Shown: positions 18,241 to 28,928, numbered from the stretch's first letter. The stretch is 64,000 nt of DNA from Coriobacteriia bacterium (GCA_015655215.1 JAATFL010000017.1:1-64000); one strand, 5' to 3'. The notes: a model not told the origin generated them from the letters alone. Program-made: numbers and translations.

Positions 18241-18908
18241 TATCCATGAAATCCGACCCTTCGGCGACCCTTGACCCCCTCGATGCGGGGGATGGCACCT
18301 CGCGAACCCCGTTGGTCCTGCTGATGCGCCACCCACAGACGATCGCGAACGAGCAGCATCGCTATCTCGGTCAACGCGACATCGACCTGACGGAAAAGGG
18401 GCAACGGCAGCGCGATCTTGCCGTTGCCGCGCTCGTCGCCTGGAAGCCCGACCGCATCTTCTCATCTCCGATGGAGCGGTGCCTCTCCATCGCAAAACCG
18501 GCAGCCCGGCAGCTGGGCCTCGCCCTCGAGGTCGACCCGTGCATCGCCGAGATGTGCTTTGGGGCTCTAGAGGGTCTTACCAGGCAGGAAGCCGAGGACT
18601 CCGGGATTCCCTTCCCCTGGGGTCCCACCAGCGACCGATGGCCGGCGCCGGGTGGCGAGAGCCTGGAGAGCTTCTTCTCACGTCTCTCGCAGGCATGCGA
18701 CCGCTACTCCACCTTTTCGGGGCGTACGGCGGTCGTCTCCCATGGCGGTGCCATCCGCGGCATGTGCGCCTACTGGATGCACATGCCGCCCGACCAGCTG
18801 TGGAGCATGGAGATCGGGAACGTCGCCTCGGCCCTCTTCGCGTTTCGAAGCGGCATGCCCATGATGCGCGGCTTTGGTCTCAAGCCCGATGAAATCGCAT
18901 CCCGTTAG
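18237..18908 (+). CDS. Histidine phosphatase family protein
   Basis: LLMRHPQTIANEQHRYLGQRDIDLTEKGQRQ; VVSHGGAIRGMCAY; RHP replaces the usual RHG. Confidence 0.88.
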   Translation: MISMKSDPSATLDPLDAGDGTSRTPLVLLMRHPQTIANEQHRYLGQRDIDLTEKGQRQRDLAVAALVAWKPDRIFSSPMERCLSIAKPAARQLGLALEVDPCIAEMCFGALEGLTRQEAEDSGIPFPWGPTSDRWPAPGGESLESFFSRLSQACDRYSTFSGRTAVVSHGGAIRGMCAYWMHMPPDQLWSMEIGNVASALFAFRSGMPMMRGFGLKPDEIASR

Positions 18909-18946
18909 GTTGACGCACCATCGATCCCATTCCCAAGGAGCACGTC

Positions 18947-20083
18947 ATGCCAACACGCTTCCACCGCATCACCATGATCGGCATCGGCCTCATCGGCGGC
19001 TCGACCGCCCTGGCACTCAAGCGTGCCGACCCATCGCTCGACATCCGCGGGATCGACCCTGACCGTTCCACTCGCGCCGCGGCGCGAGAGCAGGGTACCT
19101 GCGATGAGGTCGCTGGGCCAACCGACGCGATCGTTGGTGAATGGCTCTCCGGCGACGGATCGGACCTCGTCATCATCTGCACCCCCGTCTCGGCCGTGCG
19201 AGGCTGGTTCGAGAACCTGGAATCCGGGGGGTTCACCGGGGTCATCACCGACGTCGTCTCCACGAAACGCGTCATCTGCGAGATCGCCGACGAGGTGTTC
19301 TCCCGCCCCGTGCGGTACATACCCGGGCACCCCATGGCAGGACGCGAGGTGAGCGGCATAGAGGCGGCCCGTGCCGATCTCTTCGAGGGGGCCTACTGGA
19401 TACTCTGCCCCGACGCGGGCACCGACCCCGATGACTTCGCCGCGTTGCACGACCTCTTCAAGATGGCGGGTGCACGCATCATCTCCATCGACCGCGAGCG
19501 GCATGACGAGGCGGTCGCGATCGTGAGCCATGTTCCCCATATGGTGGCAAGCGCCCTCGTCGCCCAGGCCGGGGACCATTCCGATAGGAGCCAGGGGCTC
19601 TTGCGTCTCGCGGCGGGAGGGTTCAAGGACTCCACCCGCGTCGCCGCTGGCTCCCCGGAACTCTGGTGTGGGATCGCCATGGACAACCGCGAGGCGCTCG
19701 CGAGCGGGTTGCACGAGTTCCGCACCATTCTCGGTGGGTTCGAGGATGCCATCGCGACAGGTGATGACGCGCGTCTCATGGAACTGCTGAGCGCGAGTGC
19801 CCGCTTGCGACGCAGCCTGCCCGCGCGGTGGATACCCGACTCCTCGCGCCTCACCGAGATGCGCATCAACATGACGGATCGAAGCGGCGTCATCGCCGAG
19901 GTCACCGGTTACGCCGGGCAGGCGGGCTGCAACATCCAGTCCATCTCCATCGACCATATCTCGGAGGACTCCGCTATCCTCGACCTCGTGCTCACCGACG
20001 AGGGTGACATGGGACGTCTATGCGGCCTTCTCATGACGGCCGGGTTCAACGTCTCCTTCAGGCCCGTAGCTCCGGAGGAGTAG
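18947..20083 (+). CDS. tyrA: Prephenate dehydrogenase with C-terminal ACT domain
   Basis: ITMIGIGLIGGSTALALKRADP; YIPGHPMAGREVSGIEAARADLFEGAYWILCP; ACT-like RINMTDRSGVIAEVTGYAGQAGCNIQSI. Confidence 0.9.
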   Translation: MPTRFHRITMIGIGLIGGSTALALKRADPSLDIRGIDPDRSTRAAAREQGTCDEVAGPTDAIVGEWLSGDGSDLVIICTPVSAVRGWFENLESGGFTGVITDVVSTKRVICEIADEVFSRPVRYIPGHPMAGREVSGIEAARADLFEGAYWILCPDAGTDPDDFAALHDLFKMAGARIISIDRERHDEAVAIVSHVPHMVASALVAQAGDHSDRSQGLLRLAAGGFKDSTRVAAGSPELWCGIAMDNREALASGLHEFRTILGGFEDAIATGDDARLMELLSASARLRRSLPARWIPDSSRLTEMRINMTDRSGVIAEVTGYAGQAGCNIQSISIDHISEDSAILDLVLTDEGDMGRLCGLLMTAGFNVSFRPVAPEE

Positions 20084-20085
20084 CC

Positions 20086-21435
20086 ATGGTCACGAACGCC
20101 CAGAGCTTCTCACCCATCGAGTCTCCCCTGCGCGGATGCCTGACGGTTCCGGGTGACAAGTCGATCTCCCATCGGGCCGTGTTGTTCTCCGCGATGGCCG
20201 AGGGCACCTCGCATCTCACGGGCCTCCTCGACTCGGCCGACGTCCGATCGTCGATCGCCGCCGTGGGCGCCTTGGGTGCGCACGTCGACGTGCACCAACC
20301 ATCAGGGGAGACGGCGCTGTCGGGGACCATTCGCGGATGGGGGGCCAGTGGGCCGCACGCACCCGCAGGCCCCATCGATTGCGGCAACTCCGGTACGACG
20401 ACGAGGTTGCTGCTCGGCATGCTCGCCGGCTATGACGTACGGGTCACGCTCGTGGGGGATGCGTCGCTTTCTCGTCGGCCGATGCGACGCGTGACCGAGC
20501 CATTGCTGCTCGCCGGTGCCCGGATCATCCCAGATGGGGTAGACCATCTCCCGCTCACCATACAGGGTTCATCTCGGATCACGGCGATAGATTACGTGAT
20601 GTCGGTGGCATCCGCGCAGGTGAAGACCGCGATACTGCTTGCCGGACTGCATGCAAAGGGAGTGACGCGTGTGACCGAGCCGGCTCTCTCCCGCAACCAT
20701 ACCGAGTTGATGCTTCCGGCATATGGCAAGCAGGTCATGATCGATGGTCTCTCGGTGAGCGTCGAAGGACGTGTGGGAGGGCCCCTCGTCGCCGGTACGC
20801 AGGACGTGCCGGGAGACCCTTCCTCCGCCGCGTTCATCCTCACCGCCGCCGCACTGAAGCCGCACAGCGACGTGACCGTGGAGGAGATCTCGCTCAACCC
20901 CACGCGCACGGGCTTCCTCAAGGTGCTCGGGCGCATGGGGTCGGCCCTCACCGTCACGCAGACGGGCTGCATCGGCAAGGAGGCGATAGGGGACGTGCGC
21001 GTGAGGTGGACCGATGGGCTCAGAGCCTGCGAGGTGACAAGGGAAGAGGTCCCCTCGCTCATCGACGAGGTTCCCGTCCTCGCCCTTCTCGCCACCGCGG
21101 CCCAGGGCGTGACCGTCTTCCACGGCGTGGGCGAGTTGCGGGTGAAGGAATCCGACCGCCTCTCGTCGGTGATAGACGGTCTGGTGCTGCTTGGCTGCAC
21201 CGCGTGGGCCCAGGGCGATGACCTCCACGTGGCCGGGGGAGGGCCCGTGAAGGGCGCCACACTGCCGAGCAAGGGGGACCATCGCCTTGCGATGACATGG
21301 GCGCTCGCGGGCCTGTGCCTCGGGGTCGAGACGCAGGTCGAGGACTTCGAGTGCATCGATGTGAGCTATCCGAGGTTTCTCTCCGACCTCGCCTCGCTGG
21401 TACGAGGGGGCTCCTTCTCTCGAGGTGACGCATGA
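20086..21435 (+). CDS. aroA: 3-phosphoshikimate 1-carboxyvinyltransferase (EPSP synthase)
   Basis: LTVPGDKSISHRAVLFSAMAEGTS; DCGNSGTTTRLLLGML; GDASLSRRPMRRV; VKESDRLSSV. Confidence 0.95.
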   Translation: MVTNAQSFSPIESPLRGCLTVPGDKSISHRAVLFSAMAEGTSHLTGLLDSADVRSSIAAVGALGAHVDVHQPSGETALSGTIRGWGASGPHAPAGPIDCGNSGTTTRLLLGMLAGYDVRVTLVGDASLSRRPMRRVTEPLLLAGARIIPDGVDHLPLTIQGSSRITAIDYVMSVASAQVKTAILLAGLHAKGVTRVTEPALSRNHTELMLPAYGKQVMIDGLSVSVEGRVGGPLVAGTQDVPGDPSSAAFILTAAALKPHSDVTVEEISLNPTRTGFLKVLGRMGSALTVTQTGCIGKEAIGDVRVRWTDGLRACEVTREEVPSLIDEVPVLALLATAAQGVTVFHGVGELRVKESDRLSSVIDGLVLLGCTAWAQGDDLHVAGGGPVKGATLPSKGDHRLAMTWALAGLCLGVETQVEDFECIDVSYPRFLSDLASLVRGGSFSRGDA

Positions 21436-21586
21436 CGGACGGACGCGACCCCTCCACCATGCGTCCGGTGATGGCGTCTCCTCCGGTACCCTACCGTCTT
21501 GATGGGTCCGACGACCACGGGTTGCGGTATAAGTTGAGACGAGACATCGGTCGACCGAATACCGGAAGAGGGGGCTTCTCCGTACA

Positions 21587-22423
21587 ATGATCATCGCCAT
21601 CGATGGGCCGGCCGGCTCGGGCAAGTCCACCGTAGCAAGACGAGTCGCCAAGCGCCTTGCCTTCACCTACCTCGACACCGGCGCGATGTACCGTGCCGTC
21701 ACGTGGCGGGCGCTGTCGTGCGGCATCGCCCTCGACGACGTCGCCTCGCTCTCCCGCATCGCGCGGGAGGAGCCCATCGCCTTCACCCATGCACGGGATA
21801 CCTGGCAACCCGATCTCATCACCATCGCCGGTGTCGACGCGACCTCCTCCATCAGGACTCCGGAGGTCGACGCGGCCGTCTCGGCCGTCTCGGCGATACC
21901 GGCGGTTCGCGAGGCCCTCGTCGAGCAGCAGCGTGCCATCGCCCGCGGCACCGACATCGTGATGGAGGGGCGTGACATCGGGACCGTCGTCTTCCCCGCC
22001 GCCGAGCTCAAGGTGTTCCTCACGGCGTCGCCCGAAGAGCGTGCTCGGCGGCGCGCGGGACAGAACGCCCGACGCCATACCGGTGAGACGGACCCCCATG
22101 CCATTCTCTCGCAGATCGCCGAGCGCGACCGTCTCGACTCGGCCCGTCCGACGGCACCGCTCGTGGCGGCCTCCGACGCGTTGGTGCTCGATTCATCGAA
22201 ACTCGAGGCCCGACAGGTGGCGGCGGTCATCTGTCGCACCGCGGTCGAGCGAGGTGCGACCGACCCCCGGGCCATCCGGCATGCCCCTCCAGACGCGCAC
22301 CCGCCATCCGGTACCCGTCGGCATCCGACGGGGCGGTCGTCCCATGGGCGAACCTGGCATATCGGACATCGAGGCGACCCGCCACAGGGTGCGGACCCAT
22401 CGGAGGATTCCCATGAAGCTTGA
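21587..22423 (+). CDS. cmk: (d)CMP kinase
   Basis: MIIAIDGPAGSGKSTVARRVAKRLAFTYLDTGAMYRAVTWRAL; VMEGRDIGTVVFPAAELKVFLTAS. Confidence 0.95.
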   Translation: MIIAIDGPAGSGKSTVARRVAKRLAFTYLDTGAMYRAVTWRALSCGIALDDVASLSRIAREEPIAFTHARDTWQPDLITIAGVDATSSIRTPEVDAAVSAVSAIPAVREALVEQQRAIARGTDIVMEGRDIGTVVFPAAELKVFLTASPEERARRRAGQNARRHTGETDPHAILSQIAERDRLDSARPTAPLVAASDALVLDSSKLEARQVAAVICRTAVERGATDPRAIRHAPPDAHPPSGTRRHPTGRSSHGRTWHIGHRGDPPQGADPSEDSHEA

Positions 22424-23270
22424 ATGGCGCGAACGTTACTTCGACAATCTCATCGGTGCTCCCGAGGCGCCTTCGACCTGGTTGTTCAGGCTCTTCGACG
22501 CCGTGGGCGGCTTCGCATGGAGACACCTTTTCCACCTCACCATCGAGGGGAGGGAGAACTTCGAGGGATATGGGGTGCACGGAGGCAAGGGCGCCGTCGT
22601 CTCCGCCAACCACGTCTCGCTGTGCGACCCACCCACCCTCTGGCTCGCCGTGCGGCCCGGTATCGCCCGCATGATGGGCAAGGAGAGCGTCTTCACCAAG
22701 GCGACGCTGCTCGTCGCCGACGGCGGCGCGATGCTCGGTGCCTTTCCCGTCAAGCGCAATGTCGCCGACCGCAAGGCCATCAAGCGCGCCATCAACTTCC
22801 TCAAAGGTGGCGAACTCGTCGGCATCTTCCCCGAAGGCACGCGCATGCGCCTGCCCGGCATGGTCCCACAGTACCATGCCGGTACGGTCCTCATCGCGAG
22901 CATGGCCGGTGTCCCCATCATCCCGGTGGGTATCCGCGGAACGGACAAGGTGTGTCCTGGCGGCACGCATATCCTGCACTTTCCCAAGGTGACGGTCGCC
23001 TTCGGCAAGCCCGTCGACCCGAAGGACTTCGCTCACCTACCCAAGAAGGAGCGCAGCGACGCGGTCCTCAACGAGGTCATGCGCAACATATTCGCCTTGC
23101 GCGACGACGTGCCGCTCGACCAGATCCCCGCCGATGTGATCGGCCTGGCAGGCAAGCGCCTCGCAGAGCCTGCGCCGGCGGGAGTTCGTGAGAACGTGGT
23201 CGACCCCCCGGTCACGATGGGCGACGTCTCTCCCTCGTGCACGAGCCCTTCCGATTCCCCGGGGGCATGA
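22413..23270 (+). CDS. 1-acyl-sn-glycerol-3-phosphate acyltransferase
   Basis: VVSANHVSLCDPPTLWLA (NHxxxxD); ELVGIFPEGTRMR; overlaps the cmk 3' end. Confidence 0.9.
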   Translation: MKLEWRERYFDNLIGAPEAPSTWLFRLFDAVGGFAWRHLFHLTIEGRENFEGYGVHGGKGAVVSANHVSLCDPPTLWLAVRPGIARMMGKESVFTKATLLVADGGAMLGAFPVKRNVADRKAIKRAINFLKGGELVGIFPEGTRMRLPGMVPQYHAGTVLIASMAGVPIIPVGIRGTDKVCPGGTHILHFPKVTVAFGKPVDPKDFAHLPKKERSDAVLNEVMRNIFALRDDVPLDQIPADVIGLAGKRLAEPAPAGVRENVVDPPVTMGDVSPSCTSPSDSPGA

Positions 23271-23271
23271 G

Positions 23272-24108
23272 ATGCACACCATCGTCGTCGCGAAGCCGGC
23301 TGGTGCCTGCTACGGCGTCGAGCGCGCGCTCGACCTCGTGAGGAACGCTGCGGAGACGGGGGGATCCGACCTCGCCACGCTCGGTCCCCTCATCCATAAC
23401 CCCCAGGTGGTCGCCCAGCTCCGCGAGCGTGGGGTCCGCGAGGTCGATGGTATCGACGCCATCGAATCGGGCACCGTGGTCATCCGCAGCCACGGAGTCG
23501 CCCCCTCCGTCATCGCCGCCGCCACGGCCAAGGGGCTCGACCTCGTGGATGCCACCTGCCCGCACGTCTCCAAGGTCCACAAGGCGGCGGCGCAGCTTCG
23601 CGAGGATGGGTTCTTCATCGTGGTGGTGGGGGAGGCCGGCCATCCAGAGGTCGAGGGCATCTGCTCCTACGCGGGGGAGAACTACGCCGTCGCGGACAGT
23701 GCCGACAAGCTCCCGGCGACGCTGCCGTCGCGCAGGGTCGGCGTGGTGGTGCAGACCACCCAGACGATGGAGGCGTTGCAGAGCGTGGTCGATGCCCTGC
23801 TGCCCCGCGTGGGCGTCTTGCGCGTGCACAACACCATCTGCCAGGCAACCCAGCAGCGTCAGCGTGCCGCGGCCGAGCTTGCCGCACGCGCCGATGCGAT
23901 GGTCATCGTGGGTGGGCGCAACTCGGGAAACACCACACGTCTCTACCAGATATGCAAAGGCGCGTGCGAGAACAGCCACCACATCGAGGTGGCCGACGAG
24001 ATCGAGCCGGATTGGTTTGGCGACGACGACGTGATCGGCGTCACCGCCGGCGCATCCACCCCGGCGGAGCAGATCGAGCTCGTGCTCGCGCGGTTGGAGT
24101 CGCTGTAG
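23272..24108 (+). CDS. ispH: 4-hydroxy-3-methylbut-2-enyl diphosphate reductase
   Basis: MHTIVVAKPAGACYGVERALDLV; TLGPLIHNPQVVAQL; VIRSHGVAP; VDATCPHVSKVHKAA; VIVGGRNSGNTTRLYQIC. Confidence 0.95.
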   Translation: MHTIVVAKPAGACYGVERALDLVRNAAETGGSDLATLGPLIHNPQVVAQLRERGVREVDGIDAIESGTVVIRSHGVAPSVIAAATAKGLDLVDATCPHVSKVHKAAAQLREDGFFIVVVGEAGHPEVEGICSYAGENYAVADSADKLPATLPSRRVGVVVQTTQTMEALQSVVDALLPRVGVLRVHNTICQATQQRQRAAAELAARADAMVIVGGRNSGNTTRLYQICKGACENSHHIEVADEIEPDWFGDDDVIGVTAGASTPAEQIELVLARLESL

Positions 24109-24170
24109 GCATCCGTACCCGCAACGGGTACCCGGTCATCTCACCGTCAACCAGTAAGGAGCCTCGTGCC

Positions 24171-25679
24171 TTGACCAAGCGCATCGGAGAGTCCGTCGCA
24201 ACAAGCCACGATGCAGGCGCGTGCTACGCGCCTACCACCGCCCCGGGATCGCGCGGCGGCCTTGTCGCCGCGGTGGTCGAGGACGGTCCCGCCTGGCGAT
24301 GTGGCCTTCGTCCGGGCATGGTGCTCGACGAGGTGGACGGCGAGCCGCTGCTCGACCTCATCGACTGGTACTGGCTCGCCGACGCCGACTTCGTTCGCGT
24401 GGGGGGTGCCTGCCCCTTCTGGCTGCTCGATCCCGAGGATGCGAAGGGCTTCTCGGAAGACGACGTCGACGCGGCGGGTGACGTGGCGTTTGAGATCGAC
24501 CTCAAGCGCCAGCCGGGCGAGGCGTGGGGCCTCGAGTTCGCCGATGCGGTGTTCGACCGCGTGCGCACGTGTCGCAACAGCTGCACGTTCTGCTTCATGG
24601 GGATGCTCCCCGCAGGTATGCGCGACGCGCTCTACCTGCGCGACGACGACTACCGCCTCTCGTTTCTACAGGGCAACTTCGTCACGCTCACCAACATGTC
24701 CGACGCCGATGTGCGGCGCGTGGTGGAATGCGGCCTCTCTCCGCTCCACGTCTCCGTGCATGCGATAAGCCCGGCAATCCGAATCGAGCTCATCGGCCGA
24801 GACGCGATGCGTGGCATCGAGGTGCTGGAACGCCTGCTTGACGGCGGCATACAGGTGCATTCGCAGATCGTGCTCGTCCCGGATGTAAACGACGGAGAGG
24901 AGCTCGACCGCACCCTCTCTTGGCTCGAGATGCATCCTGGCGTGCTATCCGTGGGCATCGTCCCCCTCGGTTTCACCAAGTTCCAGACGCGCTTCGACCA
25001 CGGCTTCGGCGATCCCGTGGTCGCGGGGCGCGTCATCGACCAGGTGCTCCCCTTCCAGCTCCGCTCCCGGCGCCGGCTGGGTCGGACGCGCTTCCATCTC
25101 GCCGACGAGTTCTATCTCAACGCACGGAGGGACCCGCCGCCTGCGAAGGAGTACGACGGATTCCCCCAGTACGAGGATGGCATCGGGATGGTGCGCAGCT
25201 TCATCGACGGCTGGGACGGTGCCCATCGGCGCGTCGCCTCGCTGGCGAGAAGGCTGCGGGCATCGTGCACCACGGACCTGCCGATGGCCCTCCTCGCCAC
25301 CGGGGAAGGTGTCGCCCCCCTCCTGGCATCGAGGATCGACGCCTCGCCGTTTGCGGGGATCGTGCAGGTGCTCCCGGTGCCCAACCGCTACTTTGGCGGC
25401 AACGTCGACGTGGCGGGCCTCATCACCGCGGCCGACATCATCGAGACCCTCGTGGCCGAGGAAGGTTCCCCGGCCACTCTGCTCCTGCCGGCCGTCGCCT
25501 TCAACGATGACGGCCTCACGCTCGACGGCCAGACGGTCGACACCCTCCGTCATGCCACGGGTCGCGATGTCCGCATGGTATGCTGTACAGTCGACGGACT
25601 CCTCGACGGCATCGAATCGATCGTGCCGCAAGGTTCCGCATCGCGAGGGTCTCACGGCTCCACGAATCACACGGATTGA
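24171..25679 (+). CDS. DUF512 domain-containing radical SAM-like protein with N-terminal PDZ-like region
   Basis: RVRTCRNSCTFCFMGMLPAGMRDALYLRDDDYRLSFLQGNFVTLTNM; TTG start with aaggag SD. Confidence 0.85.
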   Translation: MTKRIGESVATSHDAGACYAPTTAPGSRGGLVAAVVEDGPAWRCGLRPGMVLDEVDGEPLLDLIDWYWLADADFVRVGGACPFWLLDPEDAKGFSEDDVDAAGDVAFEIDLKRQPGEAWGLEFADAVFDRVRTCRNSCTFCFMGMLPAGMRDALYLRDDDYRLSFLQGNFVTLTNMSDADVRRVVECGLSPLHVSVHAISPAIRIELIGRDAMRGIEVLERLLDGGIQVHSQIVLVPDVNDGEELDRTLSWLEMHPGVLSVGIVPLGFTKFQTRFDHGFGDPVVAGRVIDQVLPFQLRSRRRLGRTRFHLADEFYLNARRDPPPAKEYDGFPQYEDGIGMVRSFIDGWDGAHRRVASLARRLRASCTTDLPMALLATGEGVAPLLASRIDASPFAGIVQVLPVPNRYFGGNVDVAGLITAADIIETLVAEEGSPATLLLPAVAFNDDGLTLDGQTVDTLRHATGRDVRMVCCTVDGLLDGIESIVPQGSASRGSHGSTNHTD

Positions 25680-25690
25680 GAGGTGGCACC

Positions 25691-27001
25691 TTGGGACTTC
25701 CCATCGTCGCCGTAGTAGGTCGCCCCAACGTGGGCAAGTCAACGCTCGTCAACCGCATCGTCCAGGACGACGAGGCCATCGTCCACGAGATGCGCGGGGT
25801 CACCCGGGACCGCTCCTATCACAAGGCGGAATGGTGCGGCCATCTTTTCACGCTCGTCGACACGGGCGGCATCGAGGCGAACAAGGACGACGTGTTCCAG
25901 TCGCCCATCAGGGCGCAGGCGTTCATGGCGGCCGACGAGGCCGACGCCATCATCTTCATCGTCGACGGGCGCACCGGTGTCACCGCCGATGACGTCGACG
26001 TCGCCCGCATCCTCAAGAAGAGCCCGCACCCCGTGTTCCTCGTCGTCAACAAGATGGACAACCCCGCAGACGACAGCGCGCTATGGGACTTCTACTCGCT
26101 CGGTCTGGGCGACCCCATCGCCCTATCGGCCATCCACGGTCACGGGACCGGCGACCTGCTCGACGAGATCGTCGCCGTCCTACCCGTGGGCGAGGACGAG
26201 CCCGACGACCCCGGCATCGTGAACGTCGCCATCATCGGCCGCCCCAACGCCGGGAAGAGTTCCCTCACCAACCGTCTGCTGGGGCGTGAGCGCTCGATCG
26301 TCTCCGACGTGGCCGGCACCACGCGCGACGCCATCGACTCGCTCGTCGAGCACGAGGGCAGGCAGTATCGACTCATCGACACGGCGGGCATCCGTAGGAA
26401 GTCCGCCATCGACGAGGACGTCGAGTACTACGGCTACGTGCGCGCCCTGCGCGCCATCGACCGCGCCAACGTGGCGCTGCTCATGGTGGATGCGAGCATC
26501 GGTCTCACCGATCAGGACCAACGCGTCGCGGCCCTCGCCAAGGACCGCGGCTGCGCCATGTTGGTACTGCTCAACAAGTGGGACCTGCTCACCGACCAGC
26601 AGCAGCGCGACGACGTGCGCGATCGCATCGAGGATCGCCTCGGCTTCGTGGGGTACGCTCCCGTGCTGCTCATCTCGGCGCTCACCGGACGCTCCGTTGG
26701 ACGTATCTGGGACACCATCGACACCGTGTTCGAGAGCTATGGCAAGCGCATCACCACCAGCAAGCTCAACGACCTGCTCACCGAGATGCGTGACTTCGGG
26801 CACACCGCCGTGCACGGCAGCCACCGCCTCAAGATCCACTACGGTACCCAGACCGACTCGCGCCCCCCCGAGTTCACCTTCTTCGCCAACTACCCGGACA
26901 TGGCCGACGACAACTTCCAGCGCTACATGGAGAACCGCCTGCGCGAGACCTTCGGCTTCGAGGGGACGCCCCTGCGCATTCGCTTCAGGAAGAAGGACTA
27001 G
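25691..27001 (+). CDS. der: Ribosome biogenesis GTPase Der (EngA)
   Basis: Two G domains: VAVVGRPNVGKSTLVNRI and VAIIGRPNAGKSSLTNRLLG; NKMD, NKWD; DTAGIRRK. Confidence 0.96.
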   Translation: MGLPIVAVVGRPNVGKSTLVNRIVQDDEAIVHEMRGVTRDRSYHKAEWCGHLFTLVDTGGIEANKDDVFQSPIRAQAFMAADEADAIIFIVDGRTGVTADDVDVARILKKSPHPVFLVVNKMDNPADDSALWDFYSLGLGDPIALSAIHGHGTGDLLDEIVAVLPVGEDEPDDPGIVNVAIIGRPNAGKSSLTNRLLGRERSIVSDVAGTTRDAIDSLVEHEGRQYRLIDTAGIRRKSAIDEDVEYYGYVRALRAIDRANVALLMVDASIGLTDQDQRVAALAKDRGCAMLVLLNKWDLLTDQQQRDDVRDRIEDRLGFVGYAPVLLISALTGRSVGRIWDTIDTVFESYGKRITTSKLNDLLTEMRDFGHTAVHGSHRLKIHYGTQTDSRPPEFTFFANYPDMADDNFQRYMENRLRETFGFEGTPLRIRFRKKD

Positions 27002-27007
27002 CCCACC

Positions 27008-27727
27008 ATGGGAACGCTCCTCGCATCCACCGTCTCCCTCGCGGGTGCCGGATACCTCGGTGCCATCGCACTCGGCATCGTGATCGCCTACCTCCTCGCT
27101 GGATTCCCCTCCGCCATCGTCATCGGCAAGGGGTTGTGTGGGATCGACGTGCGCAGGCACGGGTCGGGCAACGTGGGCACCACCAACACCATCCGCGTGC
27201 TGGGATGGGGTCCCGGCCTGGTCGTGTGCGCCATCGACATCCTCAAGGGGAGTGCGGCGGTGCTCGTCATGGAGGCCTGTCTGGCCTTGCTCGCGCCCAC
27301 GGTCCTTGCCGGGAACGCCTATGACGTGGCGCTGCTTCTCGGGGGGATCGCAGCGGTGTGCGGTCACATGTTCACCCCATACCTGCACTTCAAGGGCGGC
27401 AAGGGCGTGGCGACCGGGTATGGTGCCGCCCTCATGTTCCTGCCATGGGCATGCCTCACCATCCTCGTCGTATTCGCCATCCTCGTCCTCTCCACGCGCA
27501 TCGTGAGCCTCGGGTCGGTCATCGGGGTCGTCACCCTGCCCATCTCGATAGCGTTTCTCTATCCCGGTCATCCGGTGTTCCTCGCGTTCGGTGTCATCCT
27601 CGCGGCCTTGATCGTGTGGGCGCATCGTGGCAACATCCGTCGTCTGCTCAACCACACCGAACCCACGTTTTCCGTCGGCCATCGTCCTGCACGCGACGAT
27701 GCGGGGAAGGGACGGGGGGACCGATGA
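27008..27727 (+). CDS. plsY: Glycerol-3-phosphate 1-O-acyltransferase PlsY
   Basis: LAGFPSAIVIGKGLCGIDVRRHGSGNVGTTNTIRVLGW; HMFTPYLHFKGGKGVATG. Confidence 0.93.
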   Translation: MGTLLASTVSLAGAGYLGAIALGIVIAYLLAGFPSAIVIGKGLCGIDVRRHGSGNVGTTNTIRVLGWGPGLVVCAIDILKGSAAVLVMEACLALLAPTVLAGNAYDVALLLGGIAAVCGHMFTPYLHFKGGKGVATGYGAALMFLPWACLTILVVFAILVLSTRIVSLGSVIGVVTLPISIAFLYPGHPVFLAFGVILAALIVWAHRGNIRRLLNHTEPTFSVGHRPARDDAGKGRGDR

Positions 27728-28746
27728 GAACAGCCGTCATCGGAGCGGGGTCGTGGGGCACCGCGATCGCCTGGATGCTGGGGACCAAGGGCGAGGAAGT
27801 GCGCCTGTGGGCCCACCGACCCGAGGTGGCCGGAGCCATCAACGCCACGCACCGCAACCCACGCTACCTGGTCGACGTCATGCTCCCGCGCACGGTCACC
27901 GCCTCGTCGACCATCTCCGAGGTGCTCGACGGCGCACAGGCGGTCGTCGTGGTCACCCCATCGGCGACGATGCGCGATACCGCTCGCATGATCGCGGGCG
28001 GCACCGCCCCGTCGACTCCCGTGGTCGTCCTCTCGAAGGGCGTCGAGGAGGGCACCGGTGACCTGATGGTGGACGTGCTCGCCCAGGAGCTCGGTTCCCC
28101 TCGTCGGCTCGCGGTCCTTTCGGGTCCCACCCATGCCGAGGAGGTGGGCGTTGGGATGCCCAGCGCCGCCGTGGTGGCCAGCGTTGTGCCCGAGACGGCG
28201 CACTTCTTCCAGGACCTGTTCTTCACCCCCGAGTTCAGGGTCTACACGAGTCCGGACGTGGTGGGCGTCGAGCTGTGCGCCGCCTGCAAGAACATCATCG
28301 CCATCGGTTGCGGGGTCGCCGCCGGCGCCGGCTATGGCGACAACACCGCCGCCATGCTCATGACACGTGGCCTGGCGGAGATGAGCCGTCTCACCAAGGC
28401 GCTGGGAGGAGATCCTCTCACGTGCATGGGACTCGCCGGCATGGGCGATCTCATCGTCACCTGCACATCGGCGCATTCGCGTAACCGCAGCCTGGGCATG
28501 TTGCTTGCGCAGGGTGGGACCCTCGAGGAGTTCACCGAGAGGACCCATATGGTGGCCGAAGGCGCCATCGCCGCACGCACGGTGACCGACCTCGCTCGTT
28601 CCAAGGGCATCGAACTCCCCCTTTCCGAGGTGATGCGGGCGATGCTCTGGGAGGGCATGGACATCCAGACGGCGGCCCGTCAGTTGCTCACGCGTTCGCC
28701 CAAGGAGGAGTTACATGGCATGGACGAGGGGGGCGTCGTCCTCTAG
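27724..28746 (+). CDS. gpsA: NAD(P)H-dependent glycerol-3-phosphate dehydrogenase
   Basis: MRTAVIGAGSWGTAIAWMLG; LSGPTHAEEV; ELCAACKNIIAIGCG; GLAGMGDLIVTCTSAHSRNRSLG. Confidence 0.96.
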   Translation: MRTAVIGAGSWGTAIAWMLGTKGEEVRLWAHRPEVAGAINATHRNPRYLVDVMLPRTVTASSTISEVLDGAQAVVVVTPSATMRDTARMIAGGTAPSTPVVVLSKGVEEGTGDLMVDVLAQELGSPRRLAVLSGPTHAEEVGVGMPSAAVVASVVPETAHFFQDLFFTPEFRVYTSPDVVGVELCAACKNIIAIGCGVAAGAGYGDNTAAMLMTRGLAEMSRLTKALGGDPLTCMGLAGMGDLIVTCTSAHSRNRSLGMLLAQGGTLEEFTERTHMVAEGAIAARTVTDLARSKGIELPLSEVMRAMLWEGMDIQTAARQLLTRSPKEELHGMDEGGVVL

Positions 28747-28775
28747 GACCTCGCGGCATCGTCTCGCGAGGTCCT
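28745..28775 (+). terminator. Hairpin after gpsA
   Basis: Perfect 11-bp stem aggacctcgcg / cgcgaggtcct, 9-nt loop. Confidence 0.5.
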
Positions 28776-28928
28776 CGCACCGGACGTGGACGCACCCGCT
28801 TCGGTGCCTGCTCGTTGGGCGATGCATCGCACGCGAGGGCGCGACCCTTCGCGGAAACTGGTATAACATCCCTGAGGGCGCATCTTCTCGATGCGCATGC
28901 CTGCACATCGGATGGAGAGGGGATCGCC

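Noticed and set aside
20569-21666. 365-aa minus-strand ORF opposite aroA
   Set aside because: Antisense shadow ORF; aroA is unambiguous on the plus strand
26180-27682. 500-aa minus-strand ORF antisense to der/plsY
   Set aside because: Antisense artefact of high-GC coding sequence; plus-strand Der and PlsY are unambiguous
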